A DNA stretch of 25,284 nucleotides, from assembly GCA_949500635.1 (NCBI GenBank), contig CATAWQ010000005.1:1-25284 (forward strand). The letters run 5' to 3'. The notes beneath the pieces are model-generated. The model ran no database searches and was not told where the DNA came from. It saw nothing but the letters and a program-made list of their open reading frames with translations. Below are positions 8,124 through 17,927 of this stretch, in pieces. The stretch is from an uncultured Mycoplasmatota bacterium (GTDB lineage: Bacteria > Bacillota_I > Bacilli_A > Mycoplasmatales > Mycoplasmoidaceae). Within the stretch, counting starts at the first letter, position 1. Each line of letters starts with the position of its first letter. Both the position numbers and the translations under genes were made by a program.

Positions 8124-9759
8124 CTTTGTTTAAATTAATGTGATAGAATTCACTTTCATATTGTTCTTTAATAGGAAGAACATGTAAAGCTTTTTCAGCA
8201 AATCTAATACCAACTATGTCTCCAACTTTTACAGATTTAGTTGTCTTAAAAACAATAGAATTTTTTTTATAAAAACATTTACCTTCAAACATTTCACCTT
8301 TGTATACAACAGAAGAAACTCTTGTTTTAATATAACCGTCTTGTGGTTTTGACAATAAAACATCTTCGGGTCTAATCATCAGTCTCACTTCATCGTTTTT
8401 ATTCACTTGTTTTAAATTAGAAGACTCACGACACAAAATTACCTTATCAAATAATTTAATTCTTGATTTTCCTAAATAAATTCCATTAAAAAAGTTAGCT
8501 TGACCGATAAAATTAGCAACTCATTCATTTGCAGGCGTATCATAAATTGCTTTTGGAGTTCCTACTTGTTCAATTTTTCCTTTAGACATTACAACTATTT
8601 TATTAGATAAAGACAAAGCTTCTTCTTGATCATGTGTAACCAAAATAAATGTTAATCTTAATTGACTGTGCATTCTTTTTAATTCGTTTTGCATTTCAAC
8701 ACGAACTTTTGCATCCAATGCTGATAAAGGTTCATCTAACAAAATAATATCAGGTTCTACAACAAGAGCACGAGCTAAAGCAACACGTTGTTTCATACCA
8801 CCAGATAAATCTTCTGGATATAAATTTTCTTTACCTCTTAATCCAACAAGATTAATCATATTCATAGCAGTTTTTTTAACTTCTTTTTTTGTTAATTTTC
8901 TTGTTATGTATTTTTTTTCATAGTTTTCTCTAACTAAATAACCATAGTTAGATCAATGAGAATTTCATTGATCTAGGTCATTATATTGATATCTTAATTT
9001 AGCTATTTTATTGTCAAGAGGTTTTTTATATTCAAATCATTTTTGAAGATTTATTATCTTTTTCTCATAAACATTTAAACCTTTAGTATTGTAATTAACA
9101 GGACGTTTAGAATTAAAAATTGTTCTATTTCATTTATTAAATAATCTTTTTAACCAATTAATTGCAGACATTTTTCTAATCTTAACTACACCATATTTCT
9201 TTTCCATTTGAGTTAGATAGCTATCTAATCTACTAATGTATTGTTGATATTTCATTCCTCTAATAGTTTGAACTTCAGGATATTTAGAATAAAGTTTTTC
9301 TAATAAGCTAATTTCTCTTAGAATTTTTCTTTGAATTTTCTCATTTTTTTTAATTTTTCCCTCTGCTTTTTTAACTGCATCCTTGTAAGCTTTTTCTACC
9401 TTCTTTTTTTCTACATTAGTAATGCCTTTTAATGGTCTGCGCATTTGTTTTAAACCATATGAAACATTTTCTAATACAGATAGATTTGGAAATAAAGCAT
9501 AATCTTGAAAAACTGTAGCAGTAGGACGTTTGTTGATCGAAACATCCTTAATATCAATATTATTGATTAAAATTTTTCCACTTGTAGGCATTTCAAAACC
9601 TGCTATCATCTTAATTGTTGTGGTCTTACCACACCCAGATGGGCCTAAAAAAGTTACGAATTCACCTTTTTGAATATTCAAATTAAAATTTTTTATTGCT
9701 ACATAGCCATTAGGATAAGACTTATTAATGTCTACCAACTTTAAAAAAGTTTTTGCCAT
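8116..9759 (-). CDS. potA: Polyamine ABC transporter ATPase with large internal insertion
   Basis: A 547-aa ATPase subunit of PotABCD; the usual length is about 370. Walker A GPSGCGKTT is at 39-47, the Q-loop near 85, the LSGGMKQ signature at 318-324, Walker B LLDEP with D342/E343, and the switch His in VTHDQEEA. A TOBE-like domain follows (MIRPEDVLL). About 180 residues (roughly 110-287), Lys/Glu-rich and partly coiled-coil-like, then Trp- and Tyr-rich, are inserted between the Q-loop region and the signature, that is within the helical subdomain. Several TGA codons in this insert are Trp. I recall, unverified, that other mycoplasma PotA proteins are also enlarged. It starts 1 bp after the HAD gene and overlaps potB by 8 bp. 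Confidence 0.94.
8949..8975. repeat. Perfect 11-bp inverted repeat inside potA
   Basis: Arms 8949-8959 and 8965-8975 are exact inverse copies with a 5-nt loop. The region encodes the Trp-rich DQWNSHWS part of the PotA insertion. It could be a mobile-DNA scar, a pausing hairpin, or chance. Confidence 0.6.
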
Positions 9760-9760
9760 A

Positions 9761-11473
9761 TTATTCTTTTAAAATTTTTTGTGAAATTGCATCACTTACT
9801 AAAATACTTGGTTTTGACTCAATAACATTGTTTGCTGCATTTTTAACAATTTCTTTGGATGTTGTTAAAGTAAAAGAATTAGGGGTGATCTTTAACATTG
9901 ATAAATCATTTTCTTCATCACCTAATGTCATAACATTAAATATATTTATATTTAAATAATTTGCTAAAAATTTAACAGCATTACCTTTACTTACTTTTTT
10001 CGCATTAATTTCAATATTTGTTTTAGATGAAGTAGTAAAAGTCAGATTTAATTTTGCTTCTTTAAAAAAATAATCAGAAATCTTTTCATTATTTTCTGGA
10101 GAATCAGAGTAGATTACAAACTTACAAATATTTTGAAAATCAAAATCACTATTAATTTCGATAAAATCTTTTGGATATCAACTATTTTTTGTAAAATCCT
10201 TTGACAAACAGTTTAATCTTTCCTGAACAAAATTTAATTCATATCCCATCAATTGCGTGTTCATACCGCCACTAATTCTATCAATATTTAATATTCTATG
10301 AACATAGCAACCTATATGACCATATTTATTAGATTGGTTTAAATTTTTAATATGATTAAAAACAAGTTTTGATAATTCAGCAGGAATTACTTGCTTATAT
10401 AAATATCTTCCTGTTTTAAATTCATATATAACCGAACCATTATTTGCTATTGCATAGCAAAGGTTTTTATTTTTGATGCCTATTTTATTAATAATCATTG
10501 TAATATCATCAACATTTCTACCCGTTGCAATGCTAAAGTAAATATTCTTTTCATCAACACATTCAACTATTTTATTGGCTGCTATTTTAGAAACTTCTTT
10601 TGTAGAATTTTCAAGTAATGTACCATCTAAATCAGTTGCAATTAATTTTACTTGATTTGCGTCATTTAAGATGTATTCATTAATTACATCAGCAACTGCG
10701 TTTTTTTTGTAATTTATGTAATGAGTAGCGTATTGAATAACAGCTTTATTCTTTGGCTTTATAGCAAATGAATTTCTTACTTGTTGAAAACCAGGTACAT
10801 CATTAAAACTATCACCTAAAAAAGAAATATATTTTTTTGATATTTTTGTTTGATCTGCTAAAAACTTTACAACATAACCCTTATCAATTTTTTTGTTATT
10901 AATTTCAATTAAGTATTTTGAAGACAAAGAGAATGTTAATACATTTTCAAAACGTTTTTTTAGATTTTCTAGAACATTAGCAATTTTAGTTTTGCTAAAT
11001 GACATAATATTAATTTTATATGAAGAAATGTCTGATTTTTCATCTAACTTTACGGTATTCAAATTCTTAAAAAGTTTGTTAGCTATTCGAAATCTGTAAC
11101 CATAAACTTCCACACTTTTTGTTTGTCTACTTTTTTCTGTATAAAATCAAGCAGTTAATTTTTCATGTTTAACAATAGAAAAAATTTCTTTACAAAGAGA
11201 TTCACTAATAAAATTTTTATAAGACTTGTTTAACTCTTGATCATAAATATATGCACCATTAAAACACGCTAAATATCTTAATTTTTTATTAGCATATTTT
11301 TCTATTTGATAGAAATATCTAAATGCAGAAACAGTAGATCGACCAGTGACAATTACAGGCATTCCTCCGAGCTTCATGTAGTTGTCAATTGCATCTAAAT
11401 TTTTGCTAGTGATTTTCTTCAATTTAGTTAGGAGCGTTCCATCTAAATCAATTGCAAGAATTTTGCTTTGCAT
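9761..11473 (-). CDS. Tandem two-domain Cof-type HAD hydrolase
   Basis: A 570-aa protein built of two complete Cof-family HAD domains in one ORF. Domain 1 (about 1-272) has DxD at D9/D11 (DLDGTLL), the motif II segment VTGRS, and GDSFND at 220-225. Domain 2 (about 276-570) has D281/D283 (DLDGTLL), ATGRN, and GDEEND at 518-523. Both keep the catalytic aspartates, so both should be active phosphatases on small phosphorylated metabolites, with cap domains of the C2 type between motifs II and III. TGA codons at 11147 and 10178 are Trp. Cof proteins are normally single-domain (about 270-290 aa), so this is a fusion or tandem duplication. It leads the pot operon, 1 bp ahead of potA. Substrates unknown. 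Confidence 0.88.
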
Positions 11474-11489
11474 AATTTATATTTTAACT

Positions 11490-11495
11490 ATTATA
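11490..11495 (-). promoter_or_regulatory. -10 box for the HAD-pot-tsaD-metK operon
   Basis: TATAAT on the minus strand, 16 nt before the HAD gene ATG, predicts a 5' UTR of about 9 nt without a Shine-Dalgarno. It lies in the 88-bp divergent gap shared with hrcA. Confidence 0.45.
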
Positions 11496-11520
11496 TTAAT
11501 AATATAAAAAAATACTATTA

Positions 11521-11560
11521 AAATAAATATATATTATTTAAAATAAATATATATTATTAA
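11521..11560 (+). repeat. Two tandem copies of a 20-bp AT-only unit before hrcA
   Basis: Copies at 11521-11540 and 11541-11560 match at 19 of 20 positions and end directly at the hrcA start. Each contains TATATT-like -10 sequence, so the duplication may double the promoter. No CIRCE-type (TTAGCACTC/GAGTGCTAA) repeat is present here. Confidence 0.7.
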
Positions 11561-11561
11561 A

Positions 11562-12575
11562 ATGAAATTAACACCAAGACAAATTAAAATTTTAAAACTA
11601 ATTATTGATCGTTATACATTCACAGCTGAACCCGTTTCAAGTAATGAGTTAGTTGAAAGATTTTTACCTGATCTTTCATCTGCAACTATTAGAAATGAGA
11701 TGGCAACTCTTGAAAGACTAGGTTTGTTAGAAAAAACACATACATCAAGCGGTAGAGTCCCATCAATTAAAGGTTACAAATATTATGAAAAAAATATTTT
11801 AAAACCTGAATTATCTACTAACATTAAAAATCAATTATCTAAAGTTTTTGCAAATAGAAGTTTAAGTATTGATTCTATAATTGATCAATCTGTTTCAATT
11901 ATGAATGAAATTTTAAAACTTCCTTCTATTGTTACAAAATTTAATTCTAAAGATCTTTTAAAAAGATTTGACTTAATTCAATTATCTGAAAATTCAGCAA
12001 TAGTTTTAATTGTTACATCAAATGGAATGGTGAATAAAAATAATATCAAATTTGATAAAAAACAACAATTACAAGATATTGCAACCTGCATTAGAGTATT
12101 TAATGATCGTCTAGTTGATACCCCTCTTGATGAAGTTCAATCTAAACTTTCTATAATTAAAGAAATTATTCGTAATAAAGTTCATGAGTATGAATTTTGC
12201 TTGCAAGAAATCATCAAAAAGATTTTCTTCTTTAATGAAATTAGTGTACCGCAAACAAGTGTTTATGGGACAAAATGATTAACTACTCAACCTGAGTTTA
12301 AAAATGTTGATAAATTAAAAAGTATTCTAGCAATGCTAGAAGATTCTAACATTTGAAAACACATTTCATACAATCAACAAAATGATGGGAAAACTAAAAT
12401 TACCTTTGGAGATGAAATAGGAGCCAACGGTCTTTCAGTAGCTTCTACTATGATTAATTATGATAATCAAAAACACCAATTGTCTATTGTAGGACCTACA
12501 AGAATGAATTATGCTGAAGTAAAAGGTATTTTAAAATTTATTAAAGATGAAATTGAAAAGATAAATTCAAAATAA
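11562..12575 (+). CDS. hrcA: Heat-inducible transcription repressor HrcA
   Basis: A 337-aa repressor of chaperone genes that binds CIRCE elements. The N-terminal winged helix is clear (about 1-75): LTPRQIKILKLII, then EPVSSNELVERF, LSSATIRNEMATLERLGLLEKTHTSSGRVPS. The middle GAF-like and inserted regions are divergent. The C-terminus holds FGDEIGANGLSVASTMINY and IVGPTRMNYAEVKGIL, typical of the family. Two TGA codons (near 12279 and 12355) are Trp. No Shine-Dalgarno precedes the ATG; TATATT boxes end 6 nt before it. It shares an operon with a 193-aa unknown rather than with grpE, dnaK or dnaJ, and there is no CIRCE at its own promoter, so it does not appear to be autoregulated in the usual way. 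Confidence 0.96.
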
Positions 12576-12576
12576 T

Positions 12577-13158
12577 ATGAAATTGAAAAAAGAAGCTCTA
12601 ACTTTACAAAAAAAAGTTAAAAAAAGTTTACTTAAAAATAAAATCTGTAAAGGTGAAAGTGTTGATTTTTATTCAAAAATAGCAACCATGTATATGAGAA
12701 TGTATATGGAATTTCAAAATATTAATACTTTTTATTCATTAATGCGCAACAGTAGCTTTTTTCCGATTTTAGATGAATTTAGGTTTAATCCAAATAATGA
12801 ATTAAAATCTGTACCATTAATTTTTTCTTTTCAAAAACAATTAGATTACATTCAATCACATTGAATCATTAACAACAAAAGAATTATTGAATTCATGATT
12901 TATACTAGAGAATTTTCTTTTAACGATAAACTAAACATTAGACATTTAAATTCTTTGTTAAATGGAATTGTTTTTTTATTTGTCGAAGCAAAAAAGTATA
13001 AAAAAATTAATTCATATAAAGAAATAACTGATGAAAAAACCACTAATTTTACCAATATCTTAGAAATTAAAAAGCATTTACAAAAAAACATACAATTGTT
13101 CATGCCTAGTTTTACTAACACTTTCATTGTATATTTAAATGTTTTATTAAATATTTAA
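12577..13158 (+). CDS. Hypothetical protein downstream of hrcA
   Basis: A 193-aa protein read through one TGA (Trp, in SHWIIN). It is Lys-rich at both ends, helical, and carries aromatic clusters (YMRMYMEFQNINTFYS near 50; NGIVFLFVEAKKYKK near 135). There is no signal peptide or clear membrane segment, though the final 25 residues are rather hydrophobic. It begins 1 bp after the hrcA stop, so it is co-transcribed. The grpE gene often follows hrcA, but this protein is basic and lacks the long acidic coiled coil of GrpE, so I do not call it that. It ends 1 bp from the nagB stop on the other strand. Confidence 0.65.
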
Positions 13159-13159
13159 A

Positions 13160-13933
13160 TTACTGAGCAATAAGGGAAGCAGCTTGATAATCTACAAAAA
13201 TTGATACATTTGGATGATAAATTAACGCAGTAACAGGTCATTGAGGATCATACTTATTTTTAAATAAATTAGAAATAGCCTCAGCTTTATTCTTGCCTGT
13301 AGCAATTAAGATAATCTTCTTGGCGCTCATGATCGTTTTTATACCCATTGTAACTGCAGATGAAGGTACATTTTCAGGTTTGTTATCAAAAAATCTTGCA
13401 TTTGCTTGTTTAGTAGAATCAGTAATTTTTACTAAATGAGTTTTAGCATTATATGGTGTTCCAGGTTCATTAAAAGCAATATGACCATTTACTCCTAATC
13501 CTAAAACTTGTAAATCAATACCACCAGATTTATTAATTTGATTATCATATTGACGAATTGTTTGCTTGCTAGGAAAATGAGTATTTGATTTTAAAATATT
13601 AACATTATTAAACAAATTAACATCCATAAAATTTCTGTAAGATTGATCAAAATATTTTTGATCAATGTTCACATATTCATCTAAGTTATATGAGACAACA
13701 TTAGCAAACGAAACCTTCTTTTCTTTACAAGCTTTTATTAGTTCCTTGTATAAAGAGATTGGAGACGAACCTGTAGCCAAACCTAAAACTGTATTAGGTT
13801 TAGCAACAATTTGTTCAACAACCATTTTTGATGTTTTCTCACCTATTTCTTTCTCATCTTTACAAATATATAATTTGCATGGATGAGTCTTTTTAAATCC
13901 TATACCTAAAATAATTTTCTTTAAAAAATTCAT
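13160..13933 (-). CDS. nagB: Glucosamine-6-phosphate deaminase
   Basis: A 257-aa cytosolic enzyme that converts glucosamine-6-phosphate to fructose-6-phosphate and ammonia. Visible motifs are GLATGSSPISLY (phosphate binding, near 54), SYNLDEYV (catalytic Asp region) and GLGVNGHIAFNEPG (catalytic His and Glu), followed by the SAVTMGI helix. An N-terminal extension of about 18 residues (MNFLKKIILGIGFKKTHP) precedes the usual start LYICKDEKE. TGA at 13238 is Trp and the gene runs on to TAA at 13160. It follows nagA by 7 nt with GAGAAAT as a weak ribosome site. The two enzymes act in sequence, releasing acetate then ammonia and feeding glycolysis. Confidence 0.95.
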
Positions 13934-13940
13934 ATTTCTC

Positions 13941-15071
13941 TTATTTTTTATAAATTAATTTACCGTTTTTATATGTTTCATATAAATTTAATTTAGAATC
14001 AACAATTACAAAATCAGCTAAATAATTTTCTTTTATTATACCAAGTTTATTATCTAATTTTAAGTTCTTTGCAGCATTATAGCTAGACATTTTAGCTAAT
14101 TCACATAAACTGCAATGAGTTGCATCTAAAAATGTATGTAAGTGCTCAATATATGGTTTAACAGAACCTGCAATCGTATTATCATCTTTTAATCTAGCAA
14201 TATCATCAAACTTGTGAATCTTTAACGTTCCTAACATATAGTCACCCTCAGGCAACCCCTTGCAAGACAATGAATCAGTAACAATAATTATTCTTTCTGG
14301 TTTAACAATATCATATGTGTTTTTTAAGACAATTTTATTTACATGAAAACCGTCTGAAATAAGTTCACAATTAATTGGAGTGTCTAAGAAAGCCATATTT
14401 ACAATACCCGGGTTTCTATGATCAAATTTCGATGTTTGATTATATAAATGGATAATTCTACTTGCACCATTTACAAGAGATTCTAGTGCAACATCCGCGC
14501 TACAAGCAGAATGACCAATTGAAACAATATAATCTTTTTTCACTTTTTTAATTAATTCAAGGTTATTTTTAACTTCAGGAGCAACAGCTAAAATTTTAAT
14601 AAATTTATTTTCTTTTTTAATTATGTCTAACGCTTTAGTATTAATTGGACAAATCAAAGTTTCATCATGTGCGCCTTTCTTTTCTTTAGAAATAAAAGGT
14701 CCTTCAATATATCATCCTTTTACCAATCCTTCTTTATCTAAAGCATTAAATTTTTTTCAATTTTTAGAAATACTATAAAGATTTTTAATAGAAGAAGTTA
14801 CTGTTGTACCAATAACTGTTGTAACTCCTTCACTACCAAGATTATTAAGATAATTTTTTGCTTTTTCAATATCATTACGAGCTAAATTATTAAAATCTCA
14901 ACCATAACCACCATGAGTGTGTGAATCAATAAAACCAGGCATCATATACTTGGCGTTTATTCTAGGTTTATTTGATATCTTTTTTATTTTTGATATTTTA
15001 TTCCCATTAATAGTGACATCAGCTAAATAAATAGTATCATGTGTAACTACATTAATTCTTTTAAATTCCAT
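13941..15071 (-). CDS. nagA: N-acetylglucosamine-6-phosphate deacetylase
   Basis: A 376-aa amidohydrolase-fold enzyme that removes acetate from GlcNAc-6-phosphate. GFIDSHTHGG with H51/H53 is the metal-site start, E123 lies in YIEGPF, and further metal or substrate residues are in SIGHSACSADVA, RIIHLYNQ and VTDSLSCKG (catalytic Asp). Standard-code reading would begin only at residue 139; earlier TGA codons at GYGWDF, KNWKK and KGWYIEG are Trp and restore the N-terminal third. The start at 15071 lies 5 nt after the permease stop. A TATAAT overlapping that stop lies 8 nt before the ATG, so nagA may also have its own leaderless transcript. Confidence 0.95.
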
Positions 15072-15076
15072 ATTTA

Positions 15077-16600
15077 TTAATTATATTTTTTATGACTACA
15101 CGGAACAAACATAATGGTTAAAAAAAGAATAAGAATGACAATGGTCATAATTGCACTTACTAAATTTTGTATCCCAGTATCACCTTCATACATACCTTTT
15201 AAGTAATAACTACAAACCAATGCAAGATTCACAAAAGTCTCAATTAAAATCATTAATAAACTAAAACATACTATCACTATTGTGACATAAGCGGCTCAAA
15301 CAAAATTTTTATCGTTTGCAGTTTTATTTTTTTTAGTTTTTCTGTTTCTTAATGCACCAATGATAGAAATAACAATGCAACCAAAAACTAATGCTGATGT
15401 TCAATTGGCCATTAAATCAACAAATGAATACAAGCTACATACATGAAGATCTAAACCAGCAAGCAAATCTGCATATTGATTTGTATCAATATATGCTAAT
15501 GAACCAACTAATGTACATAGTAAGAACATTACAAAAAAAATGCAATAAGAATATGAACAACCTACAAAATGAGAATTAGAAGTCATTTTATCTCTAATTT
15601 TATTTGAAAAAATAACTTCATTTTTATCAATTAGTTCTTCATAATAATTTGTTGAATATAAAGCAAATCCATTAATGATTCCTCAAATTCCAATAGCAAC
15701 AATAAATTGCATTGTTTGCAACAATCAATAACAATTCTTTTCTTCAAATCATTCCTGCAATCCTTCAAGTGATCCCTTTCCACTAATCATTAAAGATATT
15801 GATATCAAAATATCTATACATGAAACAGTTAACAAACCAATAAGCATTGCTTTTGCAGATTTTTTTGGTTCATTCATTTCTGTTTGTAATCCTGCAGTAC
15901 TATAAAAACCATCAAAAACAAAAAAGATTGACGGAATAGAAATAAATATTCCTAATACAGGATTTAACTCATTGAATAAAGGAACATTAGTTTTAACGGG
16001 TGTGTATTCATTAATATGATGTGTGTCACCAACATATATATAACCAATTAAAATTGCAAAAAATAGTGGGAAAAATTTAACACAAGTAATTGTTTTATTT
16101 TGAATATTTGTGGCTCTTGCTGACATACCTGAAGTAAAAATAAATCAAGAAGAAATTAATAACGCTATTAAAGCAACGTAATATCATTCAAGTTTTGCAA
16201 ATCCAGTATTCGGGAAAGCTTGTTGAATGGTACATACGGAATAATATGGCATCACAAAAAAATTTATTGGTAAATAAATATATGCCATAAATTTTTTACC
16301 TATTTGATACAAATAATTGTTACAAAAAGTTTTGATTCATCCAATAATTCCTAATTTATTTTTTGTTGATGTAGAACATAATTCTGTTAAACATAATCCC
16401 AAACAAATAATAGCAAAAATAGCAATTGCTCAAGCGATAATTGCTAAATAAATCATTCCTTGAGTATTTTTTAATATTTCATCATTTTTAAGAAAAATAC
16501 CTGCACCTATAGATGAACCGATAACAATTAAAATTGCAGATATAAAACTAAGTTTATTTTTTTTAGAAACAATAGTCTTATGTTTTTTTGATGAAAGCAT
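15077..16600 (-). CDS. APC-superfamily amino acid permease
   Basis: A 507-aa integral membrane protein. Helix 1 carries the APC signature GSSIGAGIF at 28-36, and about 12 hydrophobic segments follow. The segment FFVFDGFYSTAGLQTEMNEPKKSAKAM (split here near 237-260) resembles the conserved APC loop after helix 6 or 7. Many TGA codons are Trp; the gene is intact under mollicute code. It would import an amino acid or exchange it for another; which one cannot be read from the sequence. It is the first gene of a unit with nagA and nagB, although it is not a sugar transporter. The start has no Shine-Dalgarno, and TATAAT lies 7 nt before the ATG. Confidence 0.85.
15080..15085 (-). promoter_or_regulatory. 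-10 box for leaderless nagA transcript
   Basis: TATAAT on the minus strand overlaps the last codons of the permease and is 8 nt from the nagA ATG, the same geometry as at metK and the permease. Confidence 0.45.
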
Positions 16601-16607
16601 AATAAGT

Positions 16608-16613
16608 ATTATA
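16608..16613 (-). promoter_or_regulatory. -10 box for permease-nagA-nagB
   Basis: TATAAT on the minus strand is 7 nt before the permease ATG with no Shine-Dalgarno between, predicting a leaderless mRNA. It lies back to back with the plus-strand box at 16616-16621. Confidence 0.55.
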
Positions 16614-16615
16614 AA

Positions 16616-16621
16616 TATAAT
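16616..16621 (+). promoter_or_regulatory. -10 box for the 215-aa gene, cmk, der, gpsA operon
   Basis: TATAAT on the plus strand is 9 nt before the ATG at 16631. The divergent gap is only 30 bp, so both -10 boxes face outwards within it and each -35 region lies inside the opposite gene. Confidence 0.55.
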
Positions 16622-16630
16622 TAATTTATT

Positions 16631-17278
16631 ATGAAAAATAGGATTGAAAAGTGAAGACTATATCGTCAAGAAATCCTAAATGATGGTTTGATGCTAGACA
16701 AATTAGCAAATGAGTCATCAGCTATTTTAAAATATAAACAAAAAATTGATGAATTGAATCCTAAAATACTTAAGGACATGCCTAAGACAGAAGCTTTGGC
16801 TAATTTAGTTTCAATAAATAAAAAAGATAATCAAGATTATGAAAGTTTAAAAGAATTTGCTAGTTTGATTGATGAACAAAAAATTAAAACTAACATTGGT
16901 GAAATTGACAAATACATTCAGAATGATGATTTTATATCAATTCTTGATGAAGATGGTAAAAAAATATCTTCGAATTGATTGTCTGATGATAAAAATCTCA
17001 AGTTGCTACTTAAAACAGGCAAATCTTTAGATAATTTATCAATTACTTGAAACAATTTTCAATCATCATCAAAAGATCAACTAGATCGTTTAAACAAATT
17101 AATTCAAAACAAAAAAATCTATGATGAATTTCAACAATATAAAATTACTCCAACTAAGGATGAAGAAGAAAAACAAACACCATTTAAAACTTTATTTTTT
17201 GTATCATTAGGTTTATCTGCGTTCTTTTTGCTAATAATGTTAATTCTTTTGGTTTTTGTTTTGGTTTACTATGTGTAA
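16631..17278 (+). CDS. Hypothetical tail-anchored protein upstream of cmk
   Basis: A 215-aa protein of unknown family, opened by reading TGA as Trp at residue 8. It is acidic/basic, helical and probably partly coiled coil over about 1-180 (repeated Leu/Ile with Lys, Glu and Asp). A single strongly hydrophobic segment of about 27 residues closes the C-terminus (187-215, FVSLGLSAFFLLIMLILL). This is a tail-anchor layout with the bulk in the cytoplasm. It overlaps cmk by 8 bp (ATGTGTAA) and is the first gene of the cmk-der-gpsA unit. Position next to cmk recalls the uncharacterised gene beside cmk in M. genitalium (MG331), but I cannot confirm homology. Confidence 0.65.
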
Positions 17279-17927
17279 AAAAATATATCAGATAGCAATT
17301 GATGGGCCTGCTGGTAGTGGGAAAAGCACAATAGCTAAAAAAGTTGCAAAAAAATTAAATTTTCAGTTTATTAATACTGGTGGTATGTTTCGTTGTTATG
17401 CAATTGCTTTGAAAAATACTAATTTAGATAACGTGAATGAAATTAAAAGAGTTTTAAACTCTTCTAAAGTAGAATTGCAAGAAGATAAACTGTTTTTAAA
17501 CAATGAAGATGTAACTGAACTTGCTAACTCTACTTCTATTGGTAAACTAGCTAGTAATATTGCTACAATGAAAATTGTTAGAGATATATGTTTAATTCAA
17601 CAAAGACAAATTGCTTCTATGCAATCGTGTGTTATGGAAGGACGAGATACAACAAGTGTTGTATTACCAAATGCCACTCTTAAAATTTTCTTAATTGATA
17701 ATATTGATATTCGTGCTAAAAGAAGATGAGAGCAATCAGGTAAAACTGATTCGTTAGAAAATGTCAAAAAAGCATTAATAGAGCGAGACTATCAAGATAC
17801 TCATAGAAAAATAGCTCCATTAATTAAAACACCAGGTTGTAAAGAAATTGACGGATCTAACAATACTGTTGATCAAACTGTAAATTTAATAATTGATTTA
17901 TTTAATAAGGAGATTGGAAATGTTTAA
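17271..17927 (+). CDS. cmk: Cytidylate kinase
   Basis: A 218-aa cytosolic kinase that phosphorylates CMP and dCMP with ATP. The P-loop DGPAGSGKST is at 11-20, followed by the FINTGGMFRCYA substrate segment and EGRDTTSVVLP, which matches the family's EGRDIGTVVFP. The LID region RAKRRWEQSG contains a TGA-coded Trp. The start at 17271 gives MCKKIYQIAIDGPAG; a TTG five codons earlier is unnecessary. It overlaps the upstream gene and der by 8 bp each, so the three are translationally linked. A clear AAGGAG for der lies inside its 3' end. Length is normal. Confidence 0.96.

Noticed and set aside
8116..9759. potA looked like three broken fragments (pseudogene)
   Set aside because: The breaks are all TGA, which encodes Trp in mollicutes; the frame and all ATPase motifs are continuous. 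The same applies to hrcA, nagA, the permease, der, dinB, metK, tsaD, recU and the HAD gene.
11521..11560. CRISPR-like or satellite repeat
   Set aside because: There are only two directly abutting 20-bp units with no spacers and no cas gene; it is a small tandem duplication in a promoter.
12577..13158. Divergent grpE after hrcA
   Set aside because: The protein is basic and lacks the acidic coiled coil and the conserved C-terminal beta domain expected of GrpE.
17256..17270. Upstream TTG start for cmk
   Set aside because: The ATG at 17271 gives the normal N-terminus and the typical 8-bp overlap; the five extra codons fall in the membrane segment region of the upstream gene.
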